In this document: positions 16,986 through 23,731 of the stretch, one piece after another
How positions within the stretch are numbered: the stretch's first letter is position 1
How the letters are laid out: each line of letters begins with the position of its first letter
NCBI GenBank assembly: GCA_017452325.1
Contig: JAFTMR010000029.1
Location: 1-47,616, forward strand
Reading direction: 5' to 3'
Length of the DNA: 47,616 bases
Origin: Phascolarctobacterium sp.
GTDB taxonomy: Bacteria; Bacillota; Negativicutes; Acidaminococcales; Acidaminococcaceae
Translations under genes and position numbers: made by a program
Notes under the pieces: generated by a model
Databases searched by the model: none
Seen by the model: the letters and a program-made list of their open reading frames with translations, nothing else
What the model was told of the DNA's origin: nothing

Positions 16986-17165
16986 GGTACGCCTTCCCAT
17001 ACGACGCAGGAGGAGTATGTGCAAATAACAGCGCCCTGACTTAGTTCATCACCACTTCATCCCGTGCGATAGGTTATGACGGAGCGGCTCCCATTACAGC
17101 TGCGGTACAGTGCCAGATTCTCACTAGGCTTTCCTGTTTAAACCTTGGGCTTACGCCCAAGTACC
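16986..17165 (-). ncRNA. Cobalamin riboswitch (Rfam Cobalamin type)
   Basis: On the minus strand the closing stem is GGTAC (17161-17165) with GTACC (16986-16990). Inside are the conserved core elements TTTAAACAGGAAAGCC, GTGAGAATCTGGCACTGTACCGC in two parts (GTGAGAATC then CACTGTACCGC), GCTGTAATGGGAGC and, near the 3' end, GGGAAGGC. A CCAAG/CTTGG stem follows directly and borders the GGGGGAGG ribosome site of the small protein, consistent with control of translation. Cobalamin binding normally represses such operons. The element therefore assigns the small protein, receptor and autotransporter to a B12-repressed unit. Confidence 0.92.
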
Positions 17166-17459
17166 ATTTGCAAAAATATTAATTTTTATTTTTGATAAAA
17201 TTTTTAGTGAGCAAGAATTCTCTCTTATTCCGCTATCACTTTATTTTGAGAACACTTCTCATTAAGGCTATTATAGCACCTTTGCCCCCCCCCGCAAGAC
17301 CCCTTACTGCGAAAAATATCTTTCTTTCGACCTTGTCTTGCGCCGCCTTTCGTAAGGGTATCGTACTTTCTCAGCCGCGGCAGAATTTTTTAGCAAAAAT
17401 TTGCTTGGGAGAGACGAGGTCGAACTCGTTGGGCAGAACTAATATTTAAAGGCATAATA

Positions 17460-17489
17460 AAAGCCCCGCTCGGTTACGAGCGAGGCTTA
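17460..17489 (-). terminator. Terminator-like hairpin
   Basis: On the minus strand AAGCC-x-CGCTCG pairs with CGAGCG-x-GGCTT with one C/A mismatch, followed by TTTTATTATG. No minus-strand gene ends here, so it may be a remnant or may end antisense transcripts from the toxin locus. Confidence 0.45.
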
Positions 17490-17553
17490 GTGCTTTGTGG
17501 AGGGACAACAACCACTCTTTAATACGAAAGCAAGCACATTATATAAAATTATG

Positions 17554-17582
17554 TTTGTTTTTATGTTAATGTATGATATAAT
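17554..17582 (+). promoter_or_regulatory. Promoter of Hol-Tox toxin copy A
   Basis: TATAAT at 17577-17582 lies 17 bases after a weak TTTGTT. The transcript would start near 17589 and carry the CCTCC (17614-17618) that can pair with the GGGGG ribosome site (17625-17629). Confidence 0.55.
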
Positions 17583-17637
17583 TTCCACAAGAGAGATTCT
17601 TGATTAGTCGGTTCCTCCTTTACAGGGGGTGATAGCA

Positions 17638-17715
17638 ATGACTGTCTACGAAGCGTTGTCTTTAATGATTACCTTTGGTATTCTCGTTGCTACCATTATT
17701 CTTGGATGTAAGTAA
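17638..17715 (+). CDS. Hol-Tox type I toxin peptide, copy A
   Basis: A 25-residue membrane peptide, MTVYEALSLM followed by a hydrophobic segment ITFGILVATIIL and the end GCK. This is the putative holin-like toxin family (Hol-Tox, related to TxpA/BrnT-type small toxins of Firmicutes), which inserts into the membrane when its mRNA is not silenced. The ribosome site GGGGGTGATAGC is partly hidden by an upstream CCTCC. Downstream, the 3' untranslated region is overlapped by a convergent antisense RNA. Two closely similar copies occur at 44841 and 45276. It is too short for ordinary gene callers. Confidence 0.85.
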   Translation: MTVYEALSLMITFGILVATIILGCK

Positions 17716-17724
17716 TTAGCTTAT

Positions 17725-17820
17725 AAAAAAGAAAAAGACCGTTACGGTCGTAACAGCCTCTTCTCTGACTTAAAATCAAACCAAGGAGAGAGCTGACACG
17801 CCAATATCAGGAATCTCTCT
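17725..17820 (-). ncRNA. Antitoxin antisense RNA for toxin copy A
   Basis: A minus-strand promoter (TTGTCA at 17849-17854, 16-base spacer, TATAAT at 17827-17832) would start an RNA near 17820. The RNA begins with a hairpin (AGAGAG..CTGATA/TGTCAG..CTCTCT) and ends at GACCGTAACGGTC followed by TTTTTC. It is complementary to the 3' untranslated part of the toxin mRNA. Read on the plus strand, the same 5' hairpin followed by GTTTTT is the toxin terminator. This is the RatA/SR4-like layout. Confidence 0.8.
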
Positions 17821-17872
17821 GTTTTTATTATAACACATTAACAGCTTTTGACAAGCGTTGCATAACTCTAAA

Positions 17873-18544
17873 TTACCTTACTGCTTCACCGTACAAAAAG
17901 CGGTCTACGATAATCTTAGCCATGGCATTGTAGCTCATGGTCTTTTCTAATCTGTGGATGTGGTGGAAGATGCCCATGGCAACGCCAAAGAATAAATGGC
18001 TGGCAGATACACGAGGATTCCCCTGTTTCAGCTCCTTGCTTTCCATACCCTCTACCACAATATTTTTGAGAATCTCAAACTCTGAAATAATCAGGCTGTG
18101 ATAACGCAGGTAGCGCTCCTTGGCTTCATCAGTGAGTAAGTCCTCGCTATAACGGGATACAACCATGGGATTATCATTCTCGTCAAAGACTAATCTACAA
18201 TAGCTGTCGTTAAGCATCTCAAAATAAATTATCTGCCACAAGGCGCTGTTCTTGTGGTAAAACTCCACCAGTTCTGTAAAATAGGCAATTAGCTTGCTTT
18301 CCAACACACTCTTGCCTTCAACAGCCTGTTGCAGGCTTTCCACAAAGGGTGCGTTCTTTTCTGAAACCAGCTTGTAAAAGAGCTGTTCCTTGTTGCCAAA
18401 ATATTTATAAACGGTTCCCTTGCCCACATCTGCCAAAGCGATGATGGAATCAAGCGTTGCCTTCTCGTATCCGTATTTAGAAAAAATCTCTTCTGCCGCC
18501 AGCTTTATTCTTTCTGCTTTAGGCAGCTTAGCATTAATCTGCAC
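17873..18544 (-). CDS. TetR-family transcriptional regulator
   Basis: A 223-residue regulator. The N-terminal HTH (residues ~10-55) reads AERIKLAAEEIFSKYGYEKA, TLDSIIALADVGKGTVYKYF, then GNKEQLFYKLV, a textbook TetR domain. The rest is an all-helical ligand/dimer domain without a recognisable ligand. I chose the GTG at 18542-18544 because AGGAGGTAAGGGC lies just upstream; an ATG eleven codons earlier has no ribosome site and gives a cysteine-rich tail unlike the family. It is transcribed divergently from korDABC across a 201-bp gap, so it may control that operon as well as itself. Confidence 0.9.
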   Translation of the reverse strand: MQINAKLPKAERIKLAAEEIFSKYGYEKATLDSIIALADVGKGTVYKYFGNKEQLFYKLVSEKNAPFVESLQQAVEGKSVLESKLIAYFTELVEFYHKNSALWQIIYFEMLNDSYCRLVFDENDNPMVVSRYSEDLLTDEAKERYLRYHSLIISEFEILKNIVVEGMESKELKQGNPRVSASHLFFGVAMGIFHHIHRLEKTMSYNAMAKIIVDRFLYGEAVR

Positions 18545-18585
18545 GCCCTTACCTCCTGTAAAGCTACACATACACATCTAGCTTT

Positions 18586-18616
18586 ATTATAACCAGTCTA
18601 AAGATAGATTACCAGT
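18586..18616. promoter_or_regulatory. tetR promoter and candidate operator
   Basis: A minus-strand TATAAT (18586-18591) for tetR is followed by the direct repeats ACCAGT (18592-18597 and 18611-18616) enclosing TCTAAAGATAGA, itself an inverted repeat. This sits where a TetR dimer would block its own promoter. The kor promoter side has TATAAT at 18679-18684 on the plus strand. Confidence 0.45.
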
Positions 18617-18745
18617 TTTAGTAAAAATTTTCTTCATAAAATCTTTTCCACATACTTTAATATGTTAACAATTTTTCATATAATATACATAAGGTGAAAT
18701 GCTTAACGGGCAAATTTTAGGTTTTCTATGAGGAGGAGGACTATT

Positions 18746-18928
18746 ATGAGTTTAAAAATTATCACCGAACGTTGTAAAGGCTGTGGCATTTGTGCTGCCT
18801 TTTGTCCTAAACAAGTTCTTGCTTTAAGCGAGATTGAAAAAATTGAAGCTGTACATGAAGAAAACTGCATTAAATGTGGTCAATGTGAAATGCGTTGCCC
18901 TGACTATGCTATTTTTGTAGAAAAATAA
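18746..18928 (+). CDS. korD: 2-oxoglutarate:ferredoxin oxidoreductase, delta (ferredoxin) subunit
   Basis: A 60-residue 2[4Fe-4S] ferredoxin-like subunit. Two CxxCxxCxxxCP motifs are visible: CKGCGICAAFCPK and CIKCGQCEMRCPD. It relays electrons from the KorAB active site to soluble ferredoxin. I start at the ATG 18746-18748, which has GAGGAGGAC upstream, instead of an in-frame ATG whose own codons form that ribosome site. It is first in korDABC, with an 18-base gap to korA. Confidence 0.92.
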   Translation: MSLKIITERCKGCGICAAFCPKQVLALSEIEKIEAVHEENCIKCGQCEMRCPDYAIFVEK

Positions 18929-18946
18929 GCCAAAGGAGTGAACCAA

Positions 18947-20086
18947 ATGTCCAGAATTTTACTGCTCCAAGGTAACCAAGCAGTTGTTGAAGGCGCTATT
19001 GCCGCAGGCGTTAAATTTTTCGGCGGCTATCCCATTACCCCTTCCACTGAGGTTGCTGAATCCCTAGCAGAAAGACTGCCTCTTGTTGGCGGTAAATTTA
19101 TTCAAATGGAAGATGAGATTGCTTCCATGGGCGCAATCATCGGCGCGTCCTTAACCGGCAAAAAAGTTATGACCGCAACCAGCGGCCCTGGCTTTTCTTT
19201 AAAACAAGAATTGATTGGCTATGCCTGCATGGCAGAGGTTCCCATGGTAATTGTTAACGTACAACGTGTGGGCCCTTCCACCGGTCAACCCACCTCTCCG
19301 TCCCAAGGCGATATTATGCAAGCCCGTTGGGGTACCCATGGCGACCACTGGCTGATTGCCCTTACTCCGGCAAGCGTTCCTGAATGCTTTGACCTGACCC
19401 TGCGTGCTTATGCGCTTAGCGAAAAATATCGCGTTCCCGTTATCCTTTTGATGGACGAAGTTATCGGTCACATGCGCGAAAGAATTGAACTTCCTGATAA
19501 CTATGATGAAATTCCCCAAGCAGAACGTAAACAACCTACTTGCCCGCCGGAAGAATTCAAAGCTTACGCAACTGATGAAAGCTTAGTGCCCGCAATGCCT
19601 GCTTTTGGTAGCGGTTATCGTTGGCATGTAACCGGTCTTGTGCATGATGAAACCGGCTTCCCCAAAGGTACCCCCGCTGCAACTAAGGAAGCTGCTGACC
19701 GTCAATACCACAAGCTGTACGATAATTTGGAAGACATCGTTCAAGTTGAAAACTATCGCATGGAAGATGCTGAATACGCTGTTGTAGCTTTCGGTGGCGG
19801 CGCTCGCACTGCTTATGAAGCTGTTGACCGCGCTCGCAAGGAAGGCTTGAAGGTTGGCTTGGTTCGCCCCATCACTATCTGGCCCTTCGCTGAAAAACAA
19901 ATGAAGGAACTGGCTGATAAGGTTAAAGGCATTATGGTTCACGAGCTGAACTGCGGTCAATACGTTTTAGAAGTTGAACGTGCGGTAGCAGGCAAGATGC
20001 CTGTAACCAGCTATGCTAAATACGACAATGAACCGGCAACTCCTGCGCAGCTGCTGGCAGAAATTAAGAAAGCCATGGCACTGTAA
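18947..20086 (+). CDS. korA: 2-oxoglutarate:ferredoxin oxidoreductase, alpha subunit
   Basis: A 379-residue alpha subunit of the CoA-dependent 2-oxoacid:ferredoxin oxidoreductase, which interconverts 2-oxoglutarate and succinyl-CoA with reduced ferredoxin. The family opening QGNQAVVEGAIAAG and the GGYPITPSTEVAE segment are characteristic of KorA. MEDEIASMGAIIGAS and TATSGPGFSL are conserved domain I pieces, and SPSQGDIMQARWG follows. The C-terminal domain includes VVAFGGGARTAYEAVD. ATG 18947-18949 has AAAGGAG upstream; an in-frame GTG at 18938 overlaps that site and is less likely. In anaerobic Negativicutes the enzyme probably runs reductively for biosynthesis of 2-oxoglutarate. Confidence 0.93.
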   Translation: MSRILLLQGNQAVVEGAIAAGVKFFGGYPITPSTEVAESLAERLPLVGGKFIQMEDEIASMGAIIGASLTGKKVMTATSGPGFSLKQELIGYACMAEVPMVIVNVQRVGPSTGQPTSPSQGDIMQARWGTHGDHWLIALTPASVPECFDLTLRAYALSEKYRVPVILLMDEVIGHMRERIELPDNYDEIPQAERKQPTCPPEEFKAYATDESLVPAMPAFGSGYRWHVTGLVHDETGFPKGTPAATKEAADRQYHKLYDNLEDIVQVENYRMEDAEYAVVAFGGGARTAYEAVDRARKEGLKVGLVRPITIWPFAEKQMKELADKVKGIMVHELNCGQYVLEVERAVAGKMPVTSYAKYDNEPATPAQLLAEIKKAMAL

Positions 20087-20103
20087 GAGAGGAGAGAAGA
20101 ACT

Positions 20104-20934
20104 ATGAGTATGGAAAACTTGATTAATAAATATTTCCGTCCCGGCCGTCTGCCTCACATCTGGTGTCCGGGCTGTGGCAACGGCGTTGTTACCGGAACCA
20201 TCGTAAAAGCAATTGATAAGCTGGGTTTGGAGAAAGACAATGTTGCTGTTATCTCCGGCATTGGCTGCAGCAGTCGTGCTTCCGGTTATTTGGATTTTAA
20301 CACTGTTCACTCTGCTCATGGCAGAGCGCTCCCCGTAGCAACCGGTGTAAAATTGGCTGACCCGTCCTTGAAGGTAATTGTTGTTACCGGCGACGGCGAC
20401 GCTACTGCTATTGGCGGTAACCATTTGATTCACGCTGCCCGCCGCAATATTGATATGACTGTTATCCTTTATAATAACAGCATCTATGGTATGACCGGTG
20501 GTCAATATTCCCCCATGACCCCCCAAGGCAGCAAGGCTACTACCGCCCCCTACGCTACCATTGAACCTTCCTTTGATATTACCGAACTGGTTAAAGCAGC
20601 AGGCGCTACCTTCGTTGCTCGCGGTACTACCTTCCACGCACAAATCCTTGCTGATTTGATTGCTAAAGGTATTGAGCATAAGGGCTTTAGTCTTATCGAA
20701 GCAGTATCCGGCTGCCCCATCTCCTTCGGTCGTCAAAACAAGATTGGCGGCCCTGCTGATATGATGAAGTGGCAAAGAGACCACGCAGTAATGCTGGCTG
20801 CCTGGAATAAAATGACTGATGAACAACGCGCAGGCAAATTCCCCATTGGCGTATTGTATGAAAACAATGACCGTAAGGAATACACCGAAGCTTATGACGA
20901 ACTTATCGCTCGTGCACAGGGAGGTAATAAATAA
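20104..20934 (+). CDS. korB: 2-oxoglutarate:ferredoxin oxidoreductase, beta subunit
   Basis: A 276-residue thiamine-diphosphate-binding subunit. It shows HIWCPGCGNGVV near residue 20 (cluster-ligand and TPP region), GIGCSSRASGYLDFNTVHS, and the TPP/Mg motif GDGDATAIGGNHL followed by NNSIYGMTGGQYSP. These match KorB of the small four-subunit type. ATG follows GAGGAGAGAAGAACT. The stop TAA overlaps the korC ATG by one base, implying coupled translation. Confidence 0.94.
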   Translation: MSMENLINKYFRPGRLPHIWCPGCGNGVVTGTIVKAIDKLGLEKDNVAVISGIGCSSRASGYLDFNTVHSAHGRALPVATGVKLADPSLKVIVVTGDGDATAIGGNHLIHAARRNIDMTVILYNNSIYGMTGGQYSPMTPQGSKATTAPYATIEPSFDITELVKAAGATFVARGTTFHAQILADLIAKGIEHKGFSLIEAVSGCPISFGRQNKIGGPADMMKWQRDHAVMLAAWNKMTDEQRAGKFPIGVLYENNDRKEYTEAYDELIARAQGGNK

Positions 20935-21464
20935 TGAAACAAGAATTACGTTTATCCGGCACTGGCGGTCAAGGCTTGATTCTTGCCGGCATCATCCTAG
21001 CAGAAGCTGCACTCTTAGATGGCAAGCTTGCCATTCAATCCCAATCCTATGGTCCAGAAGCACGCGGCGGCTCCTCCAAATCCGAAGTAATGATTAGCGA
21101 CGAAGCCATCCACTTCCCCAAGGTAACTGAACCTAATCTGCTCCTTGCCATGAGCCAAGAAGCTGCTAACAAATACAGCGCTGATCTTTCTCCGGAAAGC
21201 ATCCTTGTTACTGACAGCCTTTTCGTAAGCAAATTACCTGCTCACAGCGGCAAGGTTTATGAGCTGCCCATTACCCATTCTGCTAAAGAAGTTTTGGGCA
21301 AGGCGCTGTTTGCTAACATCATTGCACTGGGCGCATTGGTTAAGATTACCAATATCGTTTCCGAAGAATCCTTGGTTAAAGCTGTACTGAACCGCGTTCC
21401 CAAGGGAACTGAGGACATCAATAAAAAAGCTTTGCAAATTGGTATGGACTTAGTAAAATTATAA
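20934..21464 (+). CDS. korC: 2-oxoglutarate:ferredoxin oxidoreductase, gamma subunit
   Basis: A 176-residue gamma subunit with the family opening LRLSGTGGQGLILAGIILAE and the QSYGPEARGGSSKSEVMIS segment. The C-terminal half has IIALGALVKITNIV, as usual. It completes the KorDABC complex. The 3' end lies inside one arm of an inverted repeat (21452-21578), and a bidirectional terminator shared with ftsH follows. Confidence 0.94.
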   Translation: MKQELRLSGTGGQGLILAGIILAEAALLDGKLAIQSQSYGPEARGGSSKSEVMISDEAIHFPKVTEPNLLLAMSQEAANKYSADLSPESILVTDSLFVSKLPAHSGKVYELPITHSAKEVLGKALFANIIALGALVKITNIVSEESLVKAVLNRVPKGTEDINKKALQIGMDLVKL

Positions 21465-21578
21465 TAAGCGCAGTCTAACTTTGTTGGAACTACAATTGCT
21501 TGCTCGACGTACCTCAAGTACGCCTTCGCGGCACAATTTTGTTCCGCCTCGTTATCCAGCACTTCTTAAAATTTTACT
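21452..21578. repeat. 3'-end palindromic repeat, copy 1
   Basis: Arms AGTAAAATTATAA (21452-21464, including the korC stop) and TTAAAATTTTACT (21566-21578) can pair. The middle contains a core at 21498-21529 (GCTTGCTCGACGTACCTCAA then GTACGCCTTCGC) that holds a CGTAC/GTACG hairpin. A closely similar core in the opposite orientation occurs at 25372-25403, again just after a stop codon. Confidence 0.6.
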
Positions 21579-21593
21579 TGTTATTACTTAACG

Positions 21594-21625
21594 AAAAAGG
21601 CTCCGCAACTTTGCGGAGCCTTTTA
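21594..21625. terminator. Bidirectional terminator between korC and ftsH
   Basis: AAAAAGGCTCCGCA pairs with TGCGGAGCCTTTT around an ACTT loop, with T runs on either strand. It ends korDABC from the left and ftsH from the right. Confidence 0.9.
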
Positions 21626-21627
21626 TT

Positions 21628-23478
21628 TTATGCTTCTTGTTCTTCTACTTTCGCAAGCTCTTCTTCGTCACCATTCAAAATTGACATAAACTCTTCGCCG
21701 GTGATGGTCTCTTTCTCTAAGAGGTAGGCAGCCAGTTCGTCCAGCTTCTCCCTGTTCTCACTCAAGATTACCCTTGCCTTAGCGTGGGCATCCTTGATGA
21801 TTTCTAAAACCTTGGCATCAATCTTGCCTGCGGTTTCTGCACTGCATTGGAGGGAAGCATCACCGCCAAGATACATATTGTGGACAACTTCCGTTGCCAT
21901 CATGTCGAACTCTTCCGTCATACCAAGACGTGTTACCATTGCCCGGGCAATACGGGTTGCCTGCTCAATATCGTTAGCAGCGCCGGAGGTAATGCTACCA
22001 AAAACAATTTCTTCGGCACTACGGCCACCAGTGATGGTAACAATCTTGTTGAAAAGCTCTTCCTTCTTCATCAGTACGGAATCATTTTCGCTAATCTGCA
22101 TGGTATAACCCAAGGCACCATTGGTACGAGGAATAATGGTAATCTTATGGACGGGCGCAGAATGCTTTTGCATTGCTGCAACCAGGGCATGACCAATTTC
22201 GTGATAAGCGATAACCTTCTTTTCTTCCGGAGAGATTACCGCTCCCTTACGTTGGTAGCCTGCAATAACAACTTCAATGGATTCTTCCAAGTCGGATTGC
22301 TCCACAACCTTACGCTGCATCTTTACCGCACGCAGGGCAGCTTCGTTAACAATATTGGCAAGCTCCGCACCGGAGGCACCGGCAGTTGCCCTTGCCAGTT
22401 CGCGGAAATCAACATCATCTGCAATCTTAATATTTTTAGCGTGTACCTTGAGGATTGCCTCACGACCTTGTAAGTCGGGAAGCTCTACCGGAATGCGTCT
22501 GTCGAAACGTCCGGGGCGGAGCAGGGCTTTATCCAGGGTTTCCGGACGGTTGGTCGCCGCCAAGATTACAACGCCCTTGCTACCGTCAAAGCCATCCATC
22601 TCGGACAACAGCTGGTTCAAGGTTTGCTCACGCTCGTCATTGCCACCAAACTGTCCGCTATCGCGACGCTTGCCGATGGCGTCAATTTCGTCGATGAAAA
22701 CGATGCAGGGAGCTTTCTCTTCCGCTTGCTTAAACAAATCGCGAACACGAGCAGCACCCATGCCTACGAACATTTCAATAAATTCACTACCGCTAATGGA
22801 GAAGAAGGGAACCTTGGCTTCGCCGGCAACAGCCTTTGCCAACAAGGTTTTACCAGTTCCCGGAGGGCCTACCAACAGCGCACCCTTGGGCATATTAGCG
22901 CCAATCTCTTTATACTTAGCAGGATTATGGAGAAAATCTACCATTTCCATAAGCGCTTCCTTGGCTTCGTCCTGCCCCGCTACGTCAGCAAAGCTTTTGC
23001 CGGTTTGCGCCTCAACGTACACTTTAGCATTGCTTTTGCCAAAGGTCATAGCATTGCCGCCCATGCGGTTACCCATATAACGCATAAAGAGCTGTCCCAA
23101 ACCAAAGAAGAGTAAAATTGGGAACACCCAATTTTTAAAGAAGCTTACAATGAAGCTGTCTTCCTTGGGAACAACTTGGCTAAACTCTACCTTACTCTTC
23201 ATCAGGCGGTCAACCAGCTGAGGGTCATCCACGCGACCGGTAACATAAATTTGTTCCTGCTCGCCACCCTTGCCTAAGGCAGCAATACGCTTGTCAGTGA
23301 TTTCTACCTTAGAAAATTTATCTTCGTCCACCATTTGGATGAATGTGCCGTAAGGAAGCTCGTGTACCTTGGGGCTAAAGAAGGTAGGGATTACATAGGT
23401 GTTGATGACCATTAGAATCAACATCGTCATAAGATAGTAATATAGCATTGATTTTTTAGGTTTATTTTCCATTCCCAT
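21628..23478 (-). CDS. ftsH: ATP-dependent zinc metalloprotease FtsH
   Basis: A 616-residue membrane-anchored AAA+ protease that degrades membrane and short-lived cytosolic proteins as a hexamer. Two N-terminal membrane segments (residues ~10-32 and ~105-125) flank an exposed domain. The AAA module has Walker A GPPGTGKT, Walker B IVFIDEIDAIG and the SRH region ATNRPETLDKALLRPGRFD. The zinc site HEIGHA lies near residue 412 and the third ligand region is in the M41 domain. I start at the ATG 23476-23478 with AAGGAG upstream, six codons inside the longest frame. An operator-like inverted repeat covers its promoter. Isolated here from the usual hpt/tilS neighbours. Confidence 0.97.
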   Translation of the reverse strand: MGMENKPKKSMLYYYLMTMLILMVINTYVIPTFFSPKVHELPYGTFIQMVDEDKFSKVEITDKRIAALGKGGEQEQIYVTGRVDDPQLVDRLMKSKVEFSQVVPKEDSFIVSFFKNWVFPILLFFGLGQLFMRYMGNRMGGNAMTFGKSNAKVYVEAQTGKSFADVAGQDEAKEALMEMVDFLHNPAKYKEIGANMPKGALLVGPPGTGKTLLAKAVAGEAKVPFFSISGSEFIEMFVGMGAARVRDLFKQAEEKAPCIVFIDEIDAIGKRRDSGQFGGNDEREQTLNQLLSEMDGFDGSKGVVILAATNRPETLDKALLRPGRFDRRIPVELPDLQGREAILKVHAKNIKIADDVDFRELARATAGASGAELANIVNEAALRAVKMQRKVVEQSDLEESIEVVIAGYQRKGAVISPEEKKVIAYHEIGHALVAAMQKHSAPVHKITIIPRTNGALGYTMQISENDSVLMKKEELFNKIVTITGGRSAEEIVFGSITSGAANDIEQATRIARAMVTRLGMTEEFDMMATEVVHNMYLGGDASLQCSAETAGKIDAKVLEIIKDAHAKARVILSENREKLDELAAYLLEKETITGEEFMSILNGDEEELAKVEEQEA

Positions 23479-23532
23479 ACTGTCATCTCCTTGCATAAAT
23501 TCTAGTTTATATGTATATAATAACCTTTCTCC

Positions 23533-23567
23533 AAGAAGTTCACAAACGAAAATATTGTGAACTTCTT
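23533..23567. promoter_or_regulatory. 13-bp perfect inverted repeat over the ftsH promoter
   Basis: AAGAAGTTCACAA (23533-23545) and TTGTGAACTTCTT (23555-23567) are perfect inverted repeats with a nine-base spacer. On the minus strand TTGTGA inside the proximal arm could be a -35 box with TATTAT 17 bases on, so a protein bound here would block ftsH. The nine-base spacing recalls CIRCE, but the arm sequence differs from the HrcA consensus. Confidence 0.6.
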
Positions 23568-23663
23568 GTCTGCTCTAGTTTAAGAAAATTATTTGCTTAC
23601 TGCAACATGAAAAACCTAACGCTCCTTTTAGATGAAAACAATTTAATATCTACTCCAACAAAA

Positions 23664-23679
23664 TGTTTCACGTGAAACA
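23664..23679. other. parS chromosome-partitioning site
   Basis: TGTTTCACGTGAAACA is a perfect 16-bp palindrome identical to a canonical ParB/Spo0J-binding parS sequence; flanking A and T extend the palindrome to 18 bp. ParB loads here and spreads as a CTP-dependent clamp, and SMC is recruited. Such sites cluster near oriC. The site lies 15 bases before the TATAAT of the next gene, so ParB may also influence that promoter. Confidence 0.92.
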
Positions 23680-23693
23680 TTGGCAGATTATGT

Positions 23694-23699
23694 TATAAT
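23694..23699 (+). promoter_or_regulatory. -10 box of the 508-residue gene
   Basis: TATAAT at 23694-23699, 33 bases before the ATG. A -35 box would fall on the right half of parS, where no good match to TTGACA exists. Confidence 0.5.
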
Positions 23700-23731
23700 A
23701 TAGAAGTTATTATCTTGAAAAGGAAGATTGT

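Larger units (their letters stand above)
17172..17637. other. 466-bp intergenic region between cobalamin unit and Hol-Tox locus
   Basis: No gene is supported here. The AT-rich part next to the riboswitch (17172-17220) probably holds the minus-strand promoter of the cobalamin unit, but no clean -35/-10 pair stands out. A run of nine C occurs at 17285-17293. The stretch 17285-17450 has short self-complementary pieces and an open plus-strand frame of low-complexity character, which I do not believe is coding. A hairpin at 17460-17489 and the toxin promoter follow. Confidence 0.5.

Noticed and set aside
17192..17449. 85-residue plus-strand frame in the gap before the Hol-Tox locus
   Set aside because: No ribosome site, crosses the nine-C run, and shows no protein-like pattern.
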